DNA of 64,000 nt from Solibacillus faecavium (GCF_014836905.1 NZ_JACSPZ010000007.1:124001-188000); one strand, 5' to 3'. Shown: positions 7,802 to 16,911, counted from the first letter of the stretch. Notes: a model not told the origin generated them from the sequence alone. Made by a program: numbers and translations.

Positions 7802-8944
7802 ATGAGTACTTTCACAGAAGAACATGAGATGTTTAGAAAAGCTTTACGCAAAATGCTGGATAAAGAGGCGTATCCTTATTTTGAACAATGGGAAAAGGAT
7901 CGGGATATCCCACGTGAGTTTTGGTTGAAGCTTGGGGAGAATGGATTTTTATGTCCAATGGTCAGTGAAGAGTATGGGGGGCTTGCACTGGATTTTGGTT
8001 ATTCTGCTATATTAACGGAGGAACTTGAACGTGTTGGTGCAGGGTTAGCAAGCGGGATTTCGCTTCATTCCGATATTGTGACACCTTATATTGAAGCATA
8101 CGGAACAACTTCGCAAAAAGAAAAGTGGCTTCCTAAAAGCGTAACAGGTGAGTACATTTCGGCTATCGCAATGACAGAACCGGGTGCAGGCTCTGATCTC
8201 GCGGGGATACAAACGACGGCGAAAAAAGATGACGATTTTTATATTTTAAATGGTGAAAAAACGTTTATTACGAATGGCATTCATGCAGATTATGTTGTTG
8301 TCGTTTGTAAAACTGATCCGCAGGCAAGTCCGGCATATAAAGGGGTTAGTCTGCTTATTGTGGAAAATGGTACACCTGGTTTTAAACGTGGGAAAAAACT
8401 CGATAAAATCGGAATGCACAGTGCAGATACAGGAGAGCTTATTTTTGAAGATGTGCGTGTACCGGCAGAAAACTTATTGGGAGAAGAAAACCGAGGCTTC
8501 TATTATTTAATGGAAAAACTGCAGCAGGAACGTTTAATTGTAGCCATTGAAACTCAAATCGAAGCTGAATGTTGTTTACAGCTGACGGTAGATTATGTGA
8601 AAGAACGTAAAGCATTCGGGAGTCGTATTGCAGATTTCCAAAACACACAATTTAAATTAGCGGAAATGGCGACGGAAATTGAGCTAGGGCGTACATATGT
8701 CGACAGTTTAATTGAAAAACATATTGCTGGTAAAGATATTGTGAAGGAAGTATCCATGGCGAAATGGTGGATTAGTGAAATGGCTAAACGAGTTGTAGCT
8801 GATTGCCTACAGTTACATGGAGGATATGGCTATATGGAAGAATATGAAATTGCGAGACGTTACCGAGATATTCCCGTAGCGGCGATTTATGCTGGTACGA
8901 CGGAAATTATGAAGGGAATTATTGCAAAGCAAATATTAAAATAG
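7802..8944 (+). CDS. Acyl-CoA dehydrogenase (LCAD/isovaleryl type)
   Basis: The 380-residue FAD enzyme introduces the alpha-beta double bond into acyl-CoA and passes electrons to ETF. The signature MTEPGAGSDLAG lies at ~124-135 and QLHGGYGYMEEY near 340. The C-terminal catalytic glutamate of short/medium-chain enzymes (YEGT) is alanine here (A364 in YAGTTE). Glu243 in QQERL occupies the alternative catalytic position of long-chain and isovaleryl-CoA dehydrogenases. Substrates are therefore likely long or branched acyl-CoAs. AAGGGGTGG precedes the ATG. It is the first gene of a two-gene operon with the thiolase, 21 bp downstream. Confidence 0.92.
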   Translation: MSTFTEEHEMFRKALRKMLDKEAYPYFEQWEKDRDIPREFWLKLGENGFLCPMVSEEYGGLALDFGYSAILTEELERVGAGLASGISLHSDIVTPYIEAYGTTSQKEKWLPKSVTGEYISAIAMTEPGAGSDLAGIQTTAKKDDDFYILNGEKTFITNGIHADYVVVVCKTDPQASPAYKGVSLLIVENGTPGFKRGKKLDKIGMHSADTGELIFEDVRVPAENLLGEENRGFYYLMEKLQQERLIVAIETQIEAECCLQLTVDYVKERKAFGSRIADFQNTQFKLAEMATEIELGRTYVDSLIEKHIAGKDIVKEVSMAKWWISEMAKRVVADCLQLHGGYGYMEEYEIARRYRDIPVAAIYAGTTEIMKGIIAKQILK

Positions 8945-8965
8945 ATAGACTAAGGGGATGGAATA

Positions 8966-10147
8966 ATGAAAAACGTATATATCGTAGACGGGGCCCGTAC
9001 AGCATTTACAGCTTTCGGAGGTTCTTTTGCAACAACAGATGCAGTACAGCTTGGCACAAAAACAGCAGTGGAAGCGTTAAAGCGGGCAAACGTACAGCCT
9101 GAGCAAGTCGATCATGTAATTTACGGGGGTGTAATTACAACAGGTGCCAACTCGGCATATTTAGCCCGTCATATCGGTCTTTATACAGGTGTACCAAAGG
9201 AAGTGCCAGCATTAACGTTAAACCGTCTTTGCGGATCTGGTATGCAATCGGTCGTATCGGCTGCTCAAATGATTCAACTAGGTGAAGGAAATGTAGTACT
9301 TGCTGGGGGAGCAGAAAACATGTCCCAATCACCGTATTCCAATTTTGAACAACGCTTTAGCAGTTCGAAACTAGGCAACCTGGAGTTTACAGATATGCTT
9401 CAAGCAACATTAACTGACCAGTATACGGGCTCAGGAATGGGCTTGACGGCAGAGAAACTTGCTGAACAATATACGATTTCCCGCGAGGAGCAAGATGCCT
9501 TTGCACTTCTATCAAACGAACGTGCGGCAAAAGCACGCGAGAACGGTACGTTTGCAAAAGAGATCGTGCCTGTTGCAGTAGCTACAAGAAAAGGCGAAAT
9601 TTTAATAGAGCAGGATGAACATATTAAAGAAGGCGGCACGATGGAAAGCTTGGCTAAATTACGCCCGGCATTCAAAAAGGACGGGTCCGTAACTGCTGCG
9701 AATGCTTCCGGCATTAACGACGGGGCAGCATCTATCGTTGTCGCAAGCGAAGATTTTGTAAAGGGACAAGGGTTAAAGCCGTTAGCCCGCATTGTATCAT
9801 GGGGAATAGCAGGCGTTGATCCGACGATTATGGGAATCGGCCCGGCTCCGGCAATTCGTCAAGCATTGGAGCGTGCAAATTTAACAATTGAAGACATGGA
9901 TTTAGTTGAAATAAATGAAGCTTTTGCAGCTCAATATATTGCAGTGGAAAAGGAACTTGGTCTGGACCGTGAGAAAACGAATGTAAACGGTGGTGCAATC
10001 GCACTTGGTCATCCGGTTGGTGCAAGTGGAACAAGAATCATCTTATCCGCTGCTTACGAACTGCAACGACGTAATGGGAAGTATGCGGTTGCCAGTCTTT
10101 GTATCGGTGGCGGACAAGGAATTGCTTTAATTATAGAAAGAGTATAG
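8966..10147 (+). CDS. Acetyl-CoA acyltransferase (thiolase)
   Basis: A 393-residue thiolase that either cleaves 3-ketoacyl-CoA or condenses two acetyl-CoA. The nucleophile Cys89 is in LNRLCGSGMQ, the catalytic His349 is in GGAIALGHPVGASG and the second Cys379 is in CIGGGQG, so the full catalytic set is present. Its length is standard. It follows the acyl-CoA dehydrogenase by 21 bp with AAGGGGATGG as ribosome binding site, which favours a role in beta-oxidation or branched-chain acyl degradation. Hydratase and 3-hydroxyacyl-CoA dehydrogenase genes are not in the window. Confidence 0.93.
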   Translation: MKNVYIVDGARTAFTAFGGSFATTDAVQLGTKTAVEALKRANVQPEQVDHVIYGGVITTGANSAYLARHIGLYTGVPKEVPALTLNRLCGSGMQSVVSAAQMIQLGEGNVVLAGGAENMSQSPYSNFEQRFSSSKLGNLEFTDMLQATLTDQYTGSGMGLTAEKLAEQYTISREEQDAFALLSNERAAKARENGTFAKEIVPVAVATRKGEILIEQDEHIKEGGTMESLAKLRPAFKKDGSVTAANASGINDGAASIVVASEDFVKGQGLKPLARIVSWGIAGVDPTIMGIGPAPAIRQALERANLTIEDMDLVEINEAFAAQYIAVEKELGLDREKTNVNGGAIALGHPVGASGTRIILSAAYELQRRNGKYAVASLCIGGGQGIALIIERV

Positions 10148-10153
10148 AAATTT

Positions 10154-10189
10154 AGCATGCTAGGAGGAAGTTTCCAGCATGCTTTTTTT
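10154..10189 (+). terminator. Rho-independent terminator after the thiolase gene
   Basis: AGCATGCT at 10154-10161 pairs with AGCATGCT at 10176-10183, with a further GGAA/TTCC pairing inside, followed by seven T residues. Confidence 0.8.
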
Positions 10190-10199
10190 GTTGTTTTTA

Positions 10200-10347
10200 T
10201 TAGAACAATAATGTCAGAAAGATGATTTTAGAACAAGCTGAACCTTTTTAGCACAGCGAAAGGATATATTAGAAAATCGCAACTTTATTAGCATAAATAA
10301 AAATATATTAGATGATTTCAGATTATATTAGAAAACTTTGCAAATTT
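10200..10347. repeat. Phased ~20-bp degenerate TTAG repeat array
   Basis: Seven TTAG cores start at 10200, 10228, 10248, 10269, 10288, 10308 and 10328. The spacings are 28, 20, 21, 19, 20 and 20 bp. Most cores are preceded by T or TA and followed by A or C, and the unit interiors are loosely A-rich and poorly conserved. No coding frame or hairpin explains them. The array fills most of the 400-base gap between the thiolase terminator and the helicase promoter. The rest of that gap (10350-10500) is AT-rich and shows nothing else I can name. Confidence 0.55.
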
Positions 10348-10482
10348 TTTTGCCTCAAGTTTCTAAAGGAAAGCTTACTGAAATAGTTTTTTTTATTTGC
10401 ACTCTACTACAAAAAATTCAAAACGTTTTAATTTGACACAAACCTTACTTTTTTTGCTGTAAACAACCAAAGGACACTCCGC

Positions 10483-10520
10483 CAAATTTTACGCATTAAT
10501 TGCGGAATATGGTACACTAA
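10483..10520 (+). promoter_or_regulatory. Probable SigA promoter of the helicase gene
   Basis: TTACGC followed at about 18 bp by TACACT (within GGTACACT) gives a weak SigA-like promoter about 35 bases before the helicase start. Confidence 0.35.
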
Positions 10521-10549
10521 AGCCAACGAATAAAAGGTGGTAAAACAAT

Positions 10550-11782
10550 ATGTCAGCAATTAGTTTATTAAATGAAACACTTCAAAATAAATGGTCGTTT
10601 GAAACGACAATGAAAATTCAGGATGAAATGATTCCAGCGATGGTTGAAGGGAAAGATATCGTAGCAGAATCCCCGACCGGCTCAGGAAAAACATTAGCCT
10701 ACACATTACCGATTCTAAATAAAGTAGACGGTAAAAAGAAACAGACCCAAGCATTAATCGTTGCACCGTCACAAGAGCTTGCAATGCAAATTGTTGAAGT
10801 TATCCGTGATTGGACAGTAGGAACGGATATTACTGTGCAGCAACTAATCGGTGGTGCGAACTCGGCACGCCAAATCGAAAAATTAAAGAAAAAGCCAACG
10901 ATTGTTGTCGGAACACCAGGTCGCTTAAATGAATTGGCTCGCCAAGGGAAACTAAAGCTTAGAGAAATAGAAACAATTGTTTTGGATGAATGCGATCAGT
11001 TACTAAGTCGCGAATACCGAGTAGTTGTAAAATCATTTATTGAAAATGCCGCATTCGGTCGTCAAGTCGTTGTAGTATCTGCAACGATTACAGAAGAAAT
11101 AAAGCTTGTAGCAGAACGTTTAATGTTCGAGCCAATCAGCATTGAGATTAAGCCTGAAGATATGGTGAAGTTCGGTAAAGTAGAACACTCCTTTGTAAAA
11201 GTAGAGGAACGAGATAAAACAGAGATGCTTCGTCGTCTTGCAAATATTGAAGGATTGCGCGGTTTGGCATTCGTTAATAATATTGACCAAGTACTAATGA
11301 AACAAAACAAGTTGGAGTACCGCGATGCACCAATCGTAGCACTACATTCAGATATGAAAAAAGATGAACGTAAAAAAGCGTTGGATGCTTTCAGAAAAGG
11401 GGAAGCGCGTATTTTAATTGCAACAGATATTGCAGCGCGAGGTTTAGATATTTCAGGTTTAACACATGTTATTCATGTCGATGTTCCTCGTACAATTGAG
11501 CAGTACACACATCGTTCGGGACGTACAGGACGTGCAGGAGCAGACGGAGAAGTATTAACATTATTATCTTATAAAGATGAAAAGACTTTCAAAAAATGGT
11601 TGCGTGATCTTTCATTAAAAGGTGTTCAAAAAGTTTGGACTCAAGGGCAGCTTATGGAGGGGAATGCCAAAACAGTTTCGTCAAAAGCGGCTCCACCAGT
11701 AAAGAAAGCAACAGAGAAAAAGCCTTATCAACCAAAATCTAATAAAAAAGGCATGACTTTCAGTAAGAAAAAGGAGAAATAA
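10550..11782 (+). CDS. yfmL: DEAD-box family RNA helicase, YfmL-like
   Basis: The 410-residue ATP-dependent RNA helicase has the Q-motif region, motif I SPTGSGKT (~41-48), GTPGR (Ib), motif II as DECD rather than DEAD, SAT (III), ARGLD (V) and HRSGRTGRAG (VI). Phrases such as LIGGAN..RQIEKLKKKP..VVGTPGR and VLDExDQL recall B. subtilis YfmL, which has a DETD motif and affects ribosome biogenesis; this comparison is from memory. A basic Lys-rich tail (~365-410) extends beyond YfmL and probably aids RNA binding. The ribosome binding site is AAAGGTGG. The next gene's ribosome binding site lies in the last codons of this gene, so the two are co-transcribed. Confidence 0.88.
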   Translation: MSAISLLNETLQNKWSFETTMKIQDEMIPAMVEGKDIVAESPTGSGKTLAYTLPILNKVDGKKKQTQALIVAPSQELAMQIVEVIRDWTVGTDITVQQLIGGANSARQIEKLKKKPTIVVGTPGRLNELARQGKLKLREIETIVLDECDQLLSREYRVVVKSFIENAAFGRQVVVVSATITEEIKLVAERLMFEPISIEIKPEDMVKFGKVEHSFVKVEERDKTEMLRRLANIEGLRGLAFVNNIDQVLMKQNKLEYRDAPIVALHSDMKKDERKKALDAFRKGEARILIATDIAARGLDISGLTHVIHVDVPRTIEQYTHRSGRTGRAGADGEVLTLLSYKDEKTFKKWLRDLSLKGVQKVWTQGQLMEGNAKTVSSKAAPPVKKATEKKPYQPKSNKKGMTFSKKKEK

Positions 11783-11788
11783 CAATTG

Positions 11789-13018
11789 ATGACATTCCAA
11801 GAGAAGTTAGAGCAATATGCAGATTTAGCTGTTCGTATCGGAGTAAATGTTCAAAAAGGACAATACTTATTAATTAATACTTCAACAGATACGTTGGATT
11901 TTACACGGATTGTGGTAAAAAAAGCGTATGAGGCAGGCGCAAGTCGTGTCCATGTAAATTTAACAGATGCAAGCTTTGAACGTGCCTATTATGAAAATGT
12001 TACTGTAGAAGAAACAGCCAATTTTCCAAAATGGGTCGTTGCACAACGCGAAGAATTAATCGAGCGTAAAGGCGCACTTCTTTGGATTGATGCGGAAAAT
12101 CCTGATTTACTGGCGGGCATTGATTCCGAGAAAATAGGTGCTCAGCAGAAGGCAGCAGGTGCAGCGCTTGTAAATTATCGTAAAGCGGTAATGAATGATG
12201 ATATCGCATGGTCAATTATTGCAGTCCCTTCTCCAAAATGGGCGGCTAAAGTCTTCCCTGATTTAGCTGAGCAAGAACAAGTACCGGCATTATGGGAAGC
12301 AATCTTTAAAACGGTGCGTATCGGTGAAGGTAATGCGGTTGAAAACTGGAAAAATCATATTGAAACTTTACATGCACGTGCAGCTCAGCTTAATGCTAAG
12401 AAATATGCAAAATTACACTACGTGGCACCAGGTACAGACTTAACAATTGAATTACCTGAAAAGCATTTATGGAAAAGCGGTAGTAGTCAATCTCCGAGCG
12501 GTACAACATTTATTGCGAATATGCCGACAGAAGAAGTATTTACATTACCTGCAAAGTATGGTGTAGATGGATGCGTATCTAATACAAAACCACTTGTATA
12601 TAAAGGAAATATTATTGATGAATTTAAGCTTACTTTTGAAAAAGGAAAAATTGTGAGCGCTGAGGCAAAAGTAGGTGAGAAATTACTGCAGCAGCTTATC
12701 GCTTCAGATGAGGGTTCAACTTATTTAGGTGAAGTCGCATTAGTACCGCATGAATCACCAATTTCGGCATCTAATATTTTATATTACAACACATTATTTG
12801 ATGAAAATGCATCAAATCATTTAGCGATTGGTGAAGCATATCCGACTTGTTATGAAGGTGGCAAGGAACTAGAAAAAGGTCAGCTAGAATCGTTAGGTAT
12901 TAATACATCGATTACACATGAAGATTTTATGATCGGAAGCGCTGAAATGGATATAGACGGTATTTTAGCGGATGGCTCAAAAGAACCGATCTTCAGAAAA
13001 GGAAACTGGGCATTCTAA
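11789..13018 (+). CDS. ampS: M29 family aminopeptidase (AmpS-like), copy 1
   Basis: The 409-residue metallo-aminopeptidase of peptidase family M29 trims N-terminal residues from peptides in the cytoplasm. The metal-binding region is recognisable: MPTEEVFTLP with the conserved Glu, HLAIGEAYPTCYEGG, NTSITHEDFMIGS and the ending GNWAF. A paralogue lies at 29448-30683, with the same length and closely similar motifs. ATG 11789 is preferred to TTG 11786 because AAAGGAGAAA at 11770-11779 then has normal spacing. It is the second gene of an operon with the helicase and is followed 21 bp later by the SGNH hydrolase. Confidence 0.92.
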   Translation: MTFQEKLEQYADLAVRIGVNVQKGQYLLINTSTDTLDFTRIVVKKAYEAGASRVHVNLTDASFERAYYENVTVEETANFPKWVVAQREELIERKGALLWIDAENPDLLAGIDSEKIGAQQKAAGAALVNYRKAVMNDDIAWSIIAVPSPKWAAKVFPDLAEQEQVPALWEAIFKTVRIGEGNAVENWKNHIETLHARAAQLNAKKYAKLHYVAPGTDLTIELPEKHLWKSGSSQSPSGTTFIANMPTEEVFTLPAKYGVDGCVSNTKPLVYKGNIIDEFKLTFEKGKIVSAEAKVGEKLLQQLIASDEGSTYLGEVALVPHESPISASNILYYNTLFDENASNHLAIGEAYPTCYEGGKELEKGQLESLGINTSITHEDFMIGSAEMDIDGILADGSKEPIFRKGNWAF

Positions 13019-13039
13019 TTATAGAAGTGGGGTGAGTAA

Positions 13040-13906
13040 ATGCGGAAAATAATACTTAGCATTATTTTTTGTGTCGTCTTATTTCCAACTGCAACATTCG
13101 CCGATGAACGGGAAGTGTATATAGCGCTTGGAGATTCATTAGCAGCAGGACAAACGCCATACAGTGAGATTGATGCAGGTTATACGGATTTTATTGCTTT
13201 ACAGCTCATGCGCAATGGAAAACTTGCTCATTTTTCAAAAGAGCTTACTTTTCCGGGGTATCGTGTTCAAAATGTCATTGAAACAGTTCAATCTGATGAA
13301 GCAGCACAGTTACTAAATGAGGCGACATTGATTACTATTTCTGCGGGGGCCAATAATTTACTCCCTCTTATAGAGCATAATCCGGAACAAGGTACTATTG
13401 CCTTTTCCCAGCTCAGTGCGGACTTTGCATTAAATGAAGTGCGGATTCAAATGAAGGAACTCCTTTCATTATCTAAAGAAAAAGCACCGAACGCTGAAAT
13501 TTATGTACTAGGTTATTATTTTCCTTATGTAAGCCTTCATGAGGAGCAAAAACAAGGTGCAGAAAAAGCAGTAAAGTTATTAAATAAAATATTAAAGCAG
13601 GAGACCGAGCAGGCGGGGCATGTTTTTGTTGATGTGTTTGAAGCTTTTAATTTAGGGCAAGCGGATTATTTACCAAGCATTCAAGATATTCATCCGAACC
13701 AGCTTGGCTATCGTATTATGGCTAATGAAATGCTAAAGAAATATAGCGGAAATGATTTTCTTTCGTTATCAATAGAAACAATGCCTGAGCCAAACCCGAA
13801 AACATTTGAAGAAATGTTGCAGATGCAGCAAAATGAATTAGCTGTAGAGGAAGAAGATTTTATGGCTCAGCATCATCCGGATAAACCAAAACCTATATAT
13901 GTATAA
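13040..13906 (+). CDS. Secreted SGNH/GDSL-type hydrolase
   Basis: The 288-residue protein starts with a signal peptide (MRKIILSIIFCVVLF, likely cleaved after ATFA). It has the GDSL block ALGDSLAAG (catalytic Ser near 32), a block III-like GANN motif and the C-terminal DIHPNQLGY block holding the catalytic Asp and His. It is probably an esterase, lipase or acylhydrolase acting outside the membrane; similar proteins in Bacillus are annotated as YpmR-like lipases. GTGGGGTGAG precedes the ATG. It is the last gene of the helicase-aminopeptidase operon and ends at a strong bidirectional terminator. Confidence 0.88.
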   Translation: MRKIILSIIFCVVLFPTATFADEREVYIALGDSLAAGQTPYSEIDAGYTDFIALQLMRNGKLAHFSKELTFPGYRVQNVIETVQSDEAAQLLNEATLITISAGANNLLPLIEHNPEQGTIAFSQLSADFALNEVRIQMKELLSLSKEKAPNAEIYVLGYYFPYVSLHEEQKQGAEKAVKLLNKILKQETEQAGHVFVDVFEAFNLGQADYLPSIQDIHPNQLGYRIMANEMLKKYSGNDFLSLSIETMPEPNPKTFEEMLQMQQNELAVEEEDFMAQHHPDKPKPIYV

Positions 13907-13907
13907 A

Positions 13908-13950
13908 TAAAAAGCATTCCAACAAGAAAATCTTGTAGGAATGCTTTTTT
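13908..13950. terminator. Bidirectional terminator between the SGNH gene and the peptide-binding protein
   Basis: AAAAAGCATTCC-ACAAGA pairs with TCTTGT-GGAATGCTTTTTT around AAA. Runs of A and T on both sides allow use in both directions. Confidence 0.88.
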
Positions 13951-13958
13951 AGTATCAA

Positions 13959-15599
13959 TTACTCGCTAATTTTAACTTCACGTAATTGATAGATACTGTC
14001 TGTACCTACGTTGAAGCCAGAAACTTTATCCGATACACCTGTTAAAGTATATGGGTGTAATACGAATGCCATTGGAGATTCGTCAGAAATTAATTGTAAT
14101 GCTTCTTTATAAATTGCTTCACGTGCAGCTGGGTCTGCTTCGCGACGACCTTTTTCTAATAACTCATCCACTTTATCGCTTGAGTAGAATGAACGGTTAC
14201 CTGGGTCACCATGTTGTGAAGAGTGGAATAATGCATATAGACCGTAATCCGCATCACCAGTAGGGTTAGACCAGCCTAAAATGAACATGTCATGCTCACC
14301 AGCAGCTGTTTTTTCCAAGTATGAACCGAATTCCATTACTTCGATTTCAGCTTGAATGTTTAATTGCTTCAAGTTTTCTTGTAAAACAATTGCAACTTGT
14401 TGACGAGCAGGGTTATCATTCGTCCAAATTGTCGTTTTAAAGCCGTCCGCATAGCCTGCTTCTTCAAGTAATGCTTTAGCTTCGTCCATGTTATAAGCCA
14501 TAGAAGTCACATCTTCTGTGTATCCGAAAATACCAGGAGCTAAAGGTGAAATCGCAGGAATACCATAGCCTTCATAAATACCTTCAATTAAAGTCGGGCG
14601 ATCAATTGCTTTAGAAATTGCTTGACGTACTTTTGGATCGTTGAAAGGTTCTTTTTCAGTATTGAAACCAAGGTATGTTAAAGATGAAGAAGCTGTTTCC
14701 AATACAGAAGCGCCATCAAAACTATTAACATTTGCTACTTGACCAGGCTCAACTGCACCAATAATGTGTGCATAACCTGATTGTATTTCCGCAACACGAG
14801 TAGCACTTTCTGGTACTACTTTAAATGTTACAGAATCAATGTGTACTGGAGTGCCAGCGTATTCTGCGAACTTAACTAATTTAATTTCAGTACCAGGAGT
14901 CCAGCTCTCAAATTTGAATGGACCAGTACCAACCGGGTTTGTTCCGATTACAGAACCAGCTTTAACTGATGAATCAGCTTCCATTGCAGCGTAATCTTCT
15001 TCAATCGATTTAGGTGAAATAATACTACCACCATTATGCGTTAAGTGGGCAAGTAATGGTGAGAATGGGTATTCAGTTATAAATTGAACAGTAGATTCAT
15101 CTACTACTTTTACTTCTGTTACCATTTCGAATAAGAAAGCACGTGGAGATCCAACTTCAGGATCTAATAAACGATCGAATGAAGCTTTTACAGCTTCTGC
15201 GTTAAATGCTTCACCGTCATGGAAAGTAACACCTTGCTTAAGCTTAAATTCCCAAGTTAAATCGTCAACTTGATTCCAAGAATCTGCTAAACCAGGAACT
15301 AATTCCCCGTTTGCGTCACGATTTACTAAAGTTTCGTAAAGGTTTGATTGTACGTTAGATGATGGTACGTCATTTGAACCATGTGGATCTAATGAACTCG
15401 CATCTGATAACTCAGCGATAATTAAGTCACCGCCAGCCGCAGCTTCATCTGTAGTACCAGAGTCTGTATTTGTTTCAGTTCCAGTGTCCTCGCTTTTTGA
15501 TGTATCTTCTGAATCATCTCCACCAGCACATGCAGCTAACACAAGAGCAAGTGTAAATGTAAGAAGTAGCATCCAAAGCGACTTTTTAGAAAATGACAT
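13959..15599 (-). CDS. Peptide ABC transporter substrate-binding lipoprotein, system 1
   Basis: The 546-residue extracytoplasmic solute-binding protein (SBP family 5, DppA/OppA type) is anchored by a lipid at Cys23 in the lipobox LAACAG. A Ser/Thr/Glu/Asp-rich linker follows (~27-55), then the family motifs LYETLV, LADSWN, TWEFKLKQGVTFHDG and GTGPFKFESW. It captures oligopeptides and delivers them to the permease. It is transcribed away from the permease/ATPase operon that starts at 16000, which is unusual because the binding protein normally leads the operon. GGGGGGA is the ribosome binding site. The gene ends at a bidirectional terminator. Confidence 0.94.
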   Translation of the reverse strand: MSFSKKSLWMLLLTFTLALVLAACAGGDDSEDTSKSEDTGTETNTDSGTTDEAAAGGDLIIAELSDASSLDPHGSNDVPSSNVQSNLYETLVNRDANGELVPGLADSWNQVDDLTWEFKLKQGVTFHDGEAFNAEAVKASFDRLLDPEVGSPRAFLFEMVTEVKVVDESTVQFITEYPFSPLLAHLTHNGGSIISPKSIEEDYAAMEADSSVKAGSVIGTNPVGTGPFKFESWTPGTEIKLVKFAEYAGTPVHIDSVTFKVVPESATRVAEIQSGYAHIIGAVEPGQVANVNSFDGASVLETASSSLTYLGFNTEKEPFNDPKVRQAISKAIDRPTLIEGIYEGYGIPAISPLAPGIFGYTEDVTSMAYNMDEAKALLEEAGYADGFKTTIWTNDNPARQQVAIVLQENLKQLNIQAEIEVMEFGSYLEKTAAGEHDMFILGWSNPTGDADYGLYALFHSSQHGDPGNRSFYSSDKVDELLEKGRREADPAAREAIYKEALQLISDESPMAFVLHPYTLTGVSDKVSGFNVGTDSIYQLREVKISE

Positions 15600-15660
15600 G
15601 TTGGAAGTCCCCCCATTTAATATTATTTTAGAATATTACAAAAATGTAATTTCTTTAAAT

Positions 15661-15690
15661 AGAATAGCACATATGAGTACAAAGCATCAA
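15661..15690 (-). promoter_or_regulatory. Candidate SigA promoter for the binding-protein gene
   Basis: On the minus strand, TTGATG (15690-15685) and TATTCT (15666-15661) are 18 bp apart. A short ATTACA/TGTAAT inverted repeat lies in the leader. Confidence 0.4.
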
Positions 15691-15874
15691 TATCCAAAAA
15701 AGATAAAAAATAGTTAAAGTAGAAAATCAGGACATGATATAGTATTTTATAATAATTATTAATTATTCGGTAAATTGTTATAGTGCTTATGGCTGTAAGA
15801 GTAAGTCATAATTTGCATTAAAATAGTATACTATGTTAGTATAATCAAATTATTAAAAAATATAAAAATAATAA

Positions 15875-15889
15875 AATATTCAGAATTTT
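15875..15889 (+). promoter_or_regulatory. Weak CodY-like box in the divergent Opp control region
   Basis: AATATTCAGAATTTT matches 12 of 15 positions of the CodY consensus. It lies upstream of the presumed -35 of the permease operon. The whole 15600-15999 gap is strongly AT-rich, so confidence is low. Nothing else stands out in this gap apart from the two promoters. Confidence 0.3.
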
Positions 15890-15906
15890 AATAAAACATT
15901 ATTATG

Positions 15907-15934
15907 TTGAAATGTATACTTTTTACTCTATATA
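15907..15934 (+). promoter_or_regulatory. Candidate SigA promoter for the Dpp-like permease operon
   Basis: TTGAAA at 15907-15912 and TATATA at 15929-15934 are 16 bp apart, about 65 bases before the TTG start. Confidence 0.45.
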
Positions 15935-15999
15935 CTATTATTTATACTAACTATTTAGAATTTATAGAAGGAATTAAAAATTTGAAAGGATGATTTATA

Positions 16000-16896
16000 T
16001 TGAGTACGGTACAAACAGAGAAAAATCCTTCTACAATGAAAAAAAGTAATCCACGTTCGGAAGCTTTTAAAACGTTTATGAAGCGTTTATTAAAAAACAA
16101 AGCAGCTGTTGTTGGTGGAATAGTAATTCTTTTTATCATTTTAGTAGGGATATTGGGTCCATTTTTAGTTAAGACCGATCCGAATGCACAAAATATTTTA
16201 AACAAACTTCAGCCACCTTCAAAGGAACATTGGTTTGGTACAGATAACTTCGGTCGTGATATTTTCTCACGTATTGTTAATGGAACAAAGCTAACATTAA
16301 CAGTTGGATTTTTATCAGTATTTATTGGAGGTGTAATTGGGGTAGTATTAGGGATTGTATCCGGATATTATGGCGGTGCAATTGATACGATAACTATGCG
16401 TCTTATGGATATCCTGTTGGCGTTTCCTGGTATATTACTAGCTTTAGCAATCGTTTCTGTATTAGGCGGTAGCTTAATAAACGTTATTATTGCGGTCGGT
16501 ATATTCTCCATCCCCGCATTCGCACGTATCGTACGTGGTTCAACGTTACAAGTAAAAAACCTCGAATATATTGATGCAGTAAGAGCACTCGGGGCATCGG
16601 ATATACGAATTATCTTTAGACATATTTTACCGAATATTATGTCACCAATTATCGTTCAAGCAACTATGCGTATTGCAACGGCAATTTTAACAGCCTCCGG
16701 TTTAGCATTTTTAGGTTTAGGCGCTCAGCCGCCAGCAGCGGAATGGGGAGCGATGTTGAGTGATGGCCGTACGTATATGCATAATGCAGGACATATGGTT
16801 TTAATTCCTGGCATGATGATTGTTGTCGTAGTATTGGCATTTAATATTTTTGGTGATGGGTTACGTGATGCACTTGATCCAAAGATGAAACAATAG
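16000..16896 (+). CDS. Peptide ABC transporter permease, DppC/OppC type, system 1
   Basis: The 298-residue inner-membrane permease has a cytoplasmic N-terminus and about six membrane helices. The FGTDNFGRDIFSR signature at ~76-88 and the EAA loop EYIDAVRALGASDIRIIFRHILPN that docks onto the ATPases (~185-208) are both present. It pairs with the DppB-type permease to form the channel. The start is TTG, supported by GAAAGGA at 15984-15990; no ATG fits. It is the first gene of the C-B-D-F operon, with 15 bp to the next gene. Gene order with C before B is unusual for this family. Confidence 0.93.
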   Translation: MSTVQTEKNPSTMKKSNPRSEAFKTFMKRLLKNKAAVVGGIVILFIILVGILGPFLVKTDPNAQNILNKLQPPSKEHWFGTDNFGRDIFSRIVNGTKLTLTVGFLSVFIGGVIGVVLGIVSGYYGGAIDTITMRLMDILLAFPGILLALAIVSVLGGSLINVIIAVGIFSIPAFARIVRGSTLQVKNLEYIDAVRALGASDIRIIFRHILPNIMSPIIVQATMRIATAILTASGLAFLGLGAQPPAAEWGAMLSDGRTYMHNAGHMVLIPGMMIVVVVLAFNIFGDGLRDALDPKMKQ

Positions 16897-16911
16897 GAGG
16901 TGGAACAGTAA

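Noticed and set aside
9400-9792. A 130-codon minus-strand frame inside the thiolase gene
   Set aside because: It is the antisense shadow of a conserved enzyme, with no ribosome binding site and composition dictated by the thiolase codons.
10200-10347. CRISPR array
   Set aside because: The repeated unit is only about four to six conserved bases with a 20-bp period. There are no 24-36-bp identical repeats with unique spacers, and no cas genes.
15600-15999. Origin or plasmid-type AT-rich element between the divergent Opp genes
   Set aside because: AT-richness is explained by two divergent promoters; there are no DnaA boxes or iterons that I can see.
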